64,000 nucleotides of DNA, taken from the NCBI RefSeq assembly GCF_028858535.1, contig NZ_JAPMOU010000015.1, positions 1-64,000 on the forward strand, written 5' to 3'. The DNA comes from Spartinivicinus poritis (GTDB taxonomy: Bacteria; Pseudomonadota; Gammaproteobacteria; Pseudomonadales; Zooshikellaceae). The position numbers were made by a program, and so were the translations under genes. Shown in pieces: positions 61,201 through 64,000 of the stretch. A model generated the notes under the pieces. The model did no database searches. It worked only from the letters and a program-made list of their open reading frames with translations, and was not told the DNA's origin. Position 1 is the stretch's first letter; every line of letters starts with the position of its first letter.

Positions 61201-61467
61201 ACGCTGGGAGTACACTCACGCAACGAGGCATTAACCCATTACATCGCTGATAAAGTGAATGTAGGTAATGTCTATGTTAATCGTAACCAGATAGGGGCAG
61301 TGGTAGGTGTTCAGCCGTTTGGCGGGCAAGGGTTATCTGGCACTGGGCCAAAGGCGGGTGGCCCACACTACTTGTACCGATTTGCCACTGAAAAAGTACG
61401 TACGATTAACACCACGGCGGTAGGAGGTAATGCAAGCTTGTTGTCGCTAGCAAGTGAAACTGTTTAG
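58300..61467 (+). CDS. putA: Bifunctional proline dehydrogenase / glutamate semialdehyde dehydrogenase
   Basis: A 1055-aa enzyme that oxidises proline to glutamate. The FAD-dependent proline dehydrogenase domain (about 130-480) has SIKLSALHPRYE, TIDAEEADRLEISL, GLVVQAYSKR, VRLVKGAYWDSEIK and HRLVDAKTP-like motifs. The aldehyde dehydrogenase domain (about 560-1040) has SPWNFPLAIFLGQIAAALAAGN, AETGGQNAMIV and the catalytic Cys843 in GQRCSALRV. The N-terminus starts directly with the alpha domain, with no ribbon-helix-helix, so this is a non-regulatory PutA. Electrons go to the quinone pool. putP follows. Confidence 0.96.
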   Translation: MFNAADAFKPDFYTLPPQQLKAYISPHYQVEESQYLSQLIEIAQPSTEQLQRTTEQAQQLIEQVRAQDDAIHMVDALLLEYSLDTKEGILLMCLAEALMRIPDADTADALIKDKLSVADWQRHLKKSDSVLVNASTWGLLLTGKVTAMDSNEDGSPSGIINRLVNRLGEPVIRKVMNQAMKVMGKQFVLGRSIQEALKNSRKNRDLGYTYSYDMLGEAALTKSDADKYFNDYLAAINAVGAETYGNDKTPPPTISIKLSALHPRYEKSHEQRVMTELFNTVIELIKVARQKSVGITIDAEEADRLEISLQLFEKLYRDPVTQGWGQFGLVVQAYSKRTLPVLCWLNGLAAQQGDVIPIRLVKGAYWDSEIKHCQQLGTEGYPVFTRKEATDVSYLACAQFLLSEATKGKIYPQFASHNAHTVASILAMANGREYEFQRLHGMGDGLYKAVLDSHQVPVRIYAPVGAHKDLLPYLVRRLLENGANSSFVHRLVDAKTPVDELTKHPLESLKAYACLANERIPTPPRIYGNERRNSKGINILIESQWQPLAEQIRSYMNRSWQAGPIINGEIVTTTNSKAVSCPYRTSESVGEVCWATEQEVKQALAIAKEAFPTWNNQPVTKRAQCLQQLADLLEANLAELIALCHREAGKTIQDSIDEVREAVDFCRYYAVQAEQRFGHPQVLPGPTGESNELSLMGRGVFVCISPWNFPLAIFLGQIAAALAAGNTVIAKPAEQTSLIAFKAVQLMLEAGFPAGVIQLLPGDGAQVGAPLTAAETIAGVAFTGSTDTAQLINRTLAARQGAIVPLIAETGGQNAMIVDSTALPEQVVSDVVHSAFASAGQRCSALRVLFVQEDVSDRILDLLKGAMAELDVGDPSLLSTDLGPVIDQQAQQQLLQHISQMKQQAKLIAETSLPDMNGYFVPPTAIEIESINQLIKENFGPILHVVRYKASQLDQVVNSINETGFGLTLGVHSRNEALTHYIADKVNVGNVYVNRNQIGAVVGVQPFGGQGLSGTGPKAGGPHYLYRFATEKVRTINTTAVGGNASLLSLASETV

Positions 61468-61484
61468 GAGTCTCTTTCAATAAA

Positions 61485-61653
61485 GAGGTTGTTGCAAAAG
61501 GGTGCAAAAAGTCAGCTTAGCGCTCGATATGAATTAACAGGCCACTCTTCTTCAATTCTAAAGGGCCATTTCTGGCCTTTAGAATGAAAGCTGTTCCTGA
61601 CAGCAGCTTCAGAATAGCCTGTTACTCCATATCCATTATTGTGCAGTAGCCTC
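61485..61653. repeat. Palindromic dispersed repeat, family A, copy 3
   Basis: Outer ends GAGGTTGTTGCAAAAG (61485-61500) and the complement of GTGCAGTAGCCTC (61641-61653). The inner inverted pair is GATATGAATTAACAGGCCAC (61526-61545) against AGAATAGCCTGTTACTCCAT (61611-61630). The two internal hairpins are TTCTAAAGGGCCATTTCTGG with its partner CCTTTAGAA, and AGCTGTTCCTGACAGCAGCT. The order is reversed relative to copy 1. It lies 18 bp after the putA stop. Confidence 0.65.
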
Positions 61654-61763
61654 TAGGGTTTGGTCGTACATTGTGACAGTCTGATATAGCGAAGGTACAA
61701 TGTGCGACCAGTTAGCTATTAACTTATCTCGTTTAGCAAGGAGCTACTCTGCAATCGAGTCAA

Positions 61764-61936
61764 GCTGCTTAGGGACGTGCACGAAATAACTTGTTAGCTT
61801 TTTGTTCCAAGGCGCCCGTTTGGCAAGGCGCAAAAAAGGAAGGCATAGTGGGCCTATGTCGAGTTTTTGCAACACAGCCAAGCGGGAGGGATTGGAGCCA
61901 AAACTGTAAGTTATTTCTTGCACGTTCCTTAATAGC
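61764..61936. repeat. Long inverted-repeat element, family C
   Basis: GGGACGTGCACGAAATAACT (from 61772) is repeated in inverse as AGTTATTTCTTGCACGTTCC (61909-61928), 19 of 21 positions counting the flank. Between the arms are GGCGCCCGTTTGGCAAGGCG, a CATAG-TGGGC-CTATG hairpin and AACACAGCCAAGCGGGAGGG. Short open frames here are by-products of the repeat. Only this copy is in the window, but the form is that of a MITE. It lies between putA and putP. Confidence 0.55.
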
Positions 61937-61999
61937 AAGGATGCACCTGGAGAATAACAATAGTGCCGTGAGGCACCACTAGTAATGGGGCATATTTTA

Positions 62000-63541
62000 A
62001 TGACAACAGAAAACCTTACGATTTTAGCAACTTTTATCGTGTACCTAGCGGGGATGCTCTGGATAGGCTATTGGGCTTATCAGCGCACATCAAGTTCAAC
62101 TGATTACTTTCTTGGAGGGCGCTCATTAGGGCCTTGGCCTGCGGCACTAAGTGCAGGCGCCTCGGATATGAGTGGCTGGCTGCTGCTGGGCATGCCTGGT
62201 TTTGCCTTGGGGTCAGGTTTAGAGTCAATCTGGTTAGCAGGGGGATTATTACTTGGTACTTGGCTTAACTGGCTAATTGTTGCCAGACGCCTAAGAACTT
62301 ACAGCATTGTGGCCAATAACTCTCTGACCTTGCCAGAATTTTTCGCTAACCGTTTTCAGGATAAAACTAAGCTGATTCAAACGGTCTCTGCATTCTTTAT
62401 TTTATTGTTTTTCTTGTTTTACACCAGTTCTGGCTTAGTCGCTGGCGGTAAATTATTTGAAGAGGTATTTGGCTTAAATTACCAGGTTGCGGTGGTGATT
62501 GGCACCGTTTGTATTATTTCCTATACCTTATTTGGTGGGTTCTTGGCGGTATCTTGGACTGACTTAGTACAAGGGTTGCTAATGGCAGCTGCTTTAGTTG
62601 TTGTGCCATTAGTTGTTATGCAAGATGCAGGTGGTTTTGATGCTTCAATTGAAGCGATTAGAGAGAAAAACCCTGAGTTATTAACCTTATTGAATGACAA
62701 TAAAGGAGAAGCCCTGAGCTTATTGGCTATTGTTAACCTGGCTGCTTGGGGCTTAGGTTATTTTGGTCAGCCCCATATTTTGGCTCGGTTTAAGGCTGTT
62801 CGTTCTAACCAGGACTTGCCAACGGCTCGTCGGATTGCAGTAAGCTGGACTTTCCTTTCTTTAGTGGGAGCAACCTTAGTTGGCCTAGCAGGCATTAACT
62901 ATTTGGATGCTAGCGGTGCTCAATTAGCTGATAGTGAGAAAATCTTCATGCACTTGGTGGGGGCTGTATTCCACCCTGTGGTCGCAGGTATTCTATTAGC
63001 CGCTATTCTTGCTGCCATCATGAGTACAGCCGACTCGCAACTCTTGGTTTCTTCTTCTGCTTTGGCTGAAGACTTCTATAAAGCGCTATTTAATAAAGAG
63101 GCTTCTCAGCAACAAGTCGTCACTGTTGGTCGAATTGCTGTGATTGTGATTGCAATTATTGCACTGACGTTAGCCATGGATAAAAACAACAGTGTACTTG
63201 ATTTGGTTTCTTACGCTTGGGCTGGCTTTGGAGCGGCATTTGGACCAACCTTAATACTGGCACTGTTTTGGAAGCGAATGAACTGGCAAGGCGCTTTAGC
63301 TGGTATCGTTGTTGGTGGTGTGACTGTTGTCGTCTGGAAGCAGCTAAGTGGTGAAGTGTTTGAGTTGTTTGGTCTATATGAGATTGTGCCAGGTTTCATT
63401 CTAGCAACGATTGCGATTGTGGTGACTTCATTGGCAACAAAAGAGCCTGAAGATGAAGTAACCAAGCAGTTCAATGCAATGGAAAACCAGCTGTATGTTG
63501 GTGGACAAGGGGACGTAAAAGGCGGTTTAGCCACAGACTAA
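62000..63541 (+). CDS. putP: Sodium/proline symporter
   Basis: A 513-aa protein of the sodium:solute symporter family with about 13 membrane segments. PutP motifs are DYFLGGRSLGPWPAALSAGASDMSGWLL (substrate and Na+ region), GGFLAVSWTDLVQGLLM, GQPHILARFKAVRS and ILAAIMSTADSQLLVSSSA, the SSF signature region. ATG 62000 is preferred: it follows GGGG by nine bases and gives the usual short N-terminus; ATG 61985 is in frame. It imports proline for PutA. Confidence 0.95.
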   Translation: MTTENLTILATFIVYLAGMLWIGYWAYQRTSSSTDYFLGGRSLGPWPAALSAGASDMSGWLLLGMPGFALGSGLESIWLAGGLLLGTWLNWLIVARRLRTYSIVANNSLTLPEFFANRFQDKTKLIQTVSAFFILLFFLFYTSSGLVAGGKLFEEVFGLNYQVAVVIGTVCIISYTLFGGFLAVSWTDLVQGLLMAAALVVVPLVVMQDAGGFDASIEAIREKNPELLTLLNDNKGEALSLLAIVNLAAWGLGYFGQPHILARFKAVRSNQDLPTARRIAVSWTFLSLVGATLVGLAGINYLDASGAQLADSEKIFMHLVGAVFHPVVAGILLAAILAAIMSTADSQLLVSSSALAEDFYKALFNKEASQQQVVTVGRIAVIVIAIIALTLAMDKNNSVLDLVSYAWAGFGAAFGPTLILALFWKRMNWQGALAGIVVGGVTVVVWKQLSGEVFELFGLYEIVPGFILATIAIVVTSLATKEPEDEVTKQFNAMENQLYVGGQGDVKGGLATD

Positions 63542-63586
63542 ATATCGATCTTGCTTGATTGAGTTTTTCGATTGCTAAATAATCAT

Positions 63587-63610
63587 CAGCCCTTGCCGAG
63601 ACAAGGGCTG
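63587..63610. terminator. Hairpin after putP
   Basis: CAGCCCTTG and CAAGGGCTG form a perfect 9-bp stem with a six-base loop, 46 bp after the putP stop. There is no T-run on the plus strand, so it may act as a weak or Rho-assisted terminator, or as a shared barrier with the convergent small frame. Confidence 0.5.
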
Positions 63611-63617
63611 AAGTCTA

Positions 63618-63746
63618 CTACAGTAGTAGCAGAATAAGGGACAAACCAATTGCCCCAAAAGTAATTACCCACAGAGCAACATCTCCTATTTGATGCTCAA
63701 CTCTGTCTAGATACTGATAACGACTTTTTAACACTGCTTCATTCAA
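63618..63746 (-). CDS. Possible 42-aa single-span membrane protein
   Basis: From TTG 63746 the frame reads NEAVLKSRYQYLDRVEHQIG followed by a hydrophobic stretch ALWVITFGAIGLSLILLLL and stop. The charged amphipathic start plus one membrane span is protein-like, but there is no ATG and only a GAAG ribosome site. It lies between putP and the TetR gene. Unknown function. Confidence 0.3.
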   Translation of the reverse strand: MNEAVLKSRYQYLDRVEHQIGDVALWVITFGAIGLSLILLLL

Positions 63747-63847
63747 CTTCTATGCTTCTATTTATTAGCCTAGAACAGCCACTAGCACAGTCAAGCTAAT
63801 CAGGATGAAGACTCTGTTAATCACTAGTTTGGCATTGGCAGGCTTTC

Positions 63848-64000
63848 TTACTGGCTAAGCTTTACCATCATCCCATTTAAAAAGGTTTCGGTTGCTGCCT
63901 TAATGTAAGAGCCAAGCTCTTCTTGAGAAAGGTTGATGGCTTTGCCTGGGGAGTTAGTTAGTAGCCCATCAATAAGTAGCGAAGCTAGGCCATGCACCAT
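63848..64000 (-). CDS. C-terminal end of a TetR-family regulator (partial)
   Basis: The last 50 codons read MVHGLASLLIDGLLTNSPGK, INLSQEELGSYIKAATETFL, NGMMVKLSQ-stop. HGLA-x-L is the WHG-type ligand/dimer domain found at the end of many TetR proteins. The HTH part lies outside the window. Its stop is about 310 bp past putP on the opposite strand. Confidence 0.7.
   Translation of the reverse strand: MVHGLASLLIDGLLTNSPGKAINLSQEELGSYIKAATETFLNGMMVKLSQ

Noticed and set aside
61744-61982. Three overlapping open frames of about 63 codons
   Set aside because: They lie in the inverted arms of repeat family C on both strands, with no start signals; by-products of the repeat.
1-64000. CRISPR arrays, tRNA or rRNA genes
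   Set aside because: No regularly spaced direct repeats and no cloverleaf or rRNA-like stretches were seen by reading; a dedicated scan was not possible.

Overview
The window comes from an AT-rich, facultatively anaerobic Gammaproteobacterium, most likely a marine Oceanospirillales-type bacterium. The basis is narK1K2GHJI with narXL, UbiTUV, a PutA/PutP pair, class II DAHP synthase, DUF6316 and NnrS. This placement rests on gene content and layout only. No rRNA, tRNA or CRISPR array was seen.

Layout. 1-7.3 kb: accessory region with an IS end inside a lectin gene, an orphan FTP/PepSY propeptide protein, a DUF4156 lipoprotein, an ornithine-cyclodeaminase-like enzyme, an FG-GAP protein, an outer-membrane barrel and a MarR regulator. 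A TTGAC-N3-GTCAA dyad recurs in front of several of these and over the marR start. 7.3-21.5 kb: respiratory nitrate reduction (ppiC-type isomerase, narIJHG, two narK, then divergent narXL), with an FNR/ANR box and a 7-2-7 NarL palindrome between narK1 and narX. 21.5-28.1 kb: oxygen-independent ubiquinone synthesis (ubiV, ubiU, ubiT) and the anaerobic ribonucleotide reductase (nrdG, nrdD). The glycyl-radical tail of NrdD is a separate 57-aa gene. FNR boxes stand in front of ubiU, ubiT and nrdD. 28.3-34.8 kb: an unknown 593-aa protein, then a peptide-export operon made of a double-glycine peptide, a C39-peptidase ABC transporter, an LpxL/HtrB-like acyltransferase and an HlyD adaptor. 35.2-42 kb: a PqaA-like protein, feoABC, and nnrS with a small Cys-motif protein. 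42.2-44.7 kb: phosphoketolase. 45.2-47.1 kb: a two-gene unit of a hydantoin/Asp-Glu-type racemase and a protein fusing a YbaK-like aminoacyl-tRNA deacylase domain to a cyclodipeptide synthase. 47.2-50.6 kb: decayed DNA (frameshifted BRO-N antirepressor, IS5-type transposase tail, gene D late-control protein with internal deletions), with two tandem secreted paralogues behind two FNR-type boxes. 50.8-57 kb: small proteins, two periplasmic solute-binding proteins, DAHP synthase, MsrC and PilZ. 57.2-64 kb: AraC regulator, putA, putP and the end of a TetR gene.

How the parts fit together: most of 7-43 kb reads as an anaerobic toolkit of nitrate respiration, quinone supply, dNTP supply, ferrous iron uptake and NO tolerance, tied together by FNR/ANR-like sites. 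The two most novel-looking units are the racemase plus YbaK-CDPS pair (probable cyclodipeptide pathway, possibly with D-residues) and the peptide exporter with an embedded acyltransferase (possible lipidated secreted peptide). Three families of dispersed palindromic repeats lie in the intergenic gaps.
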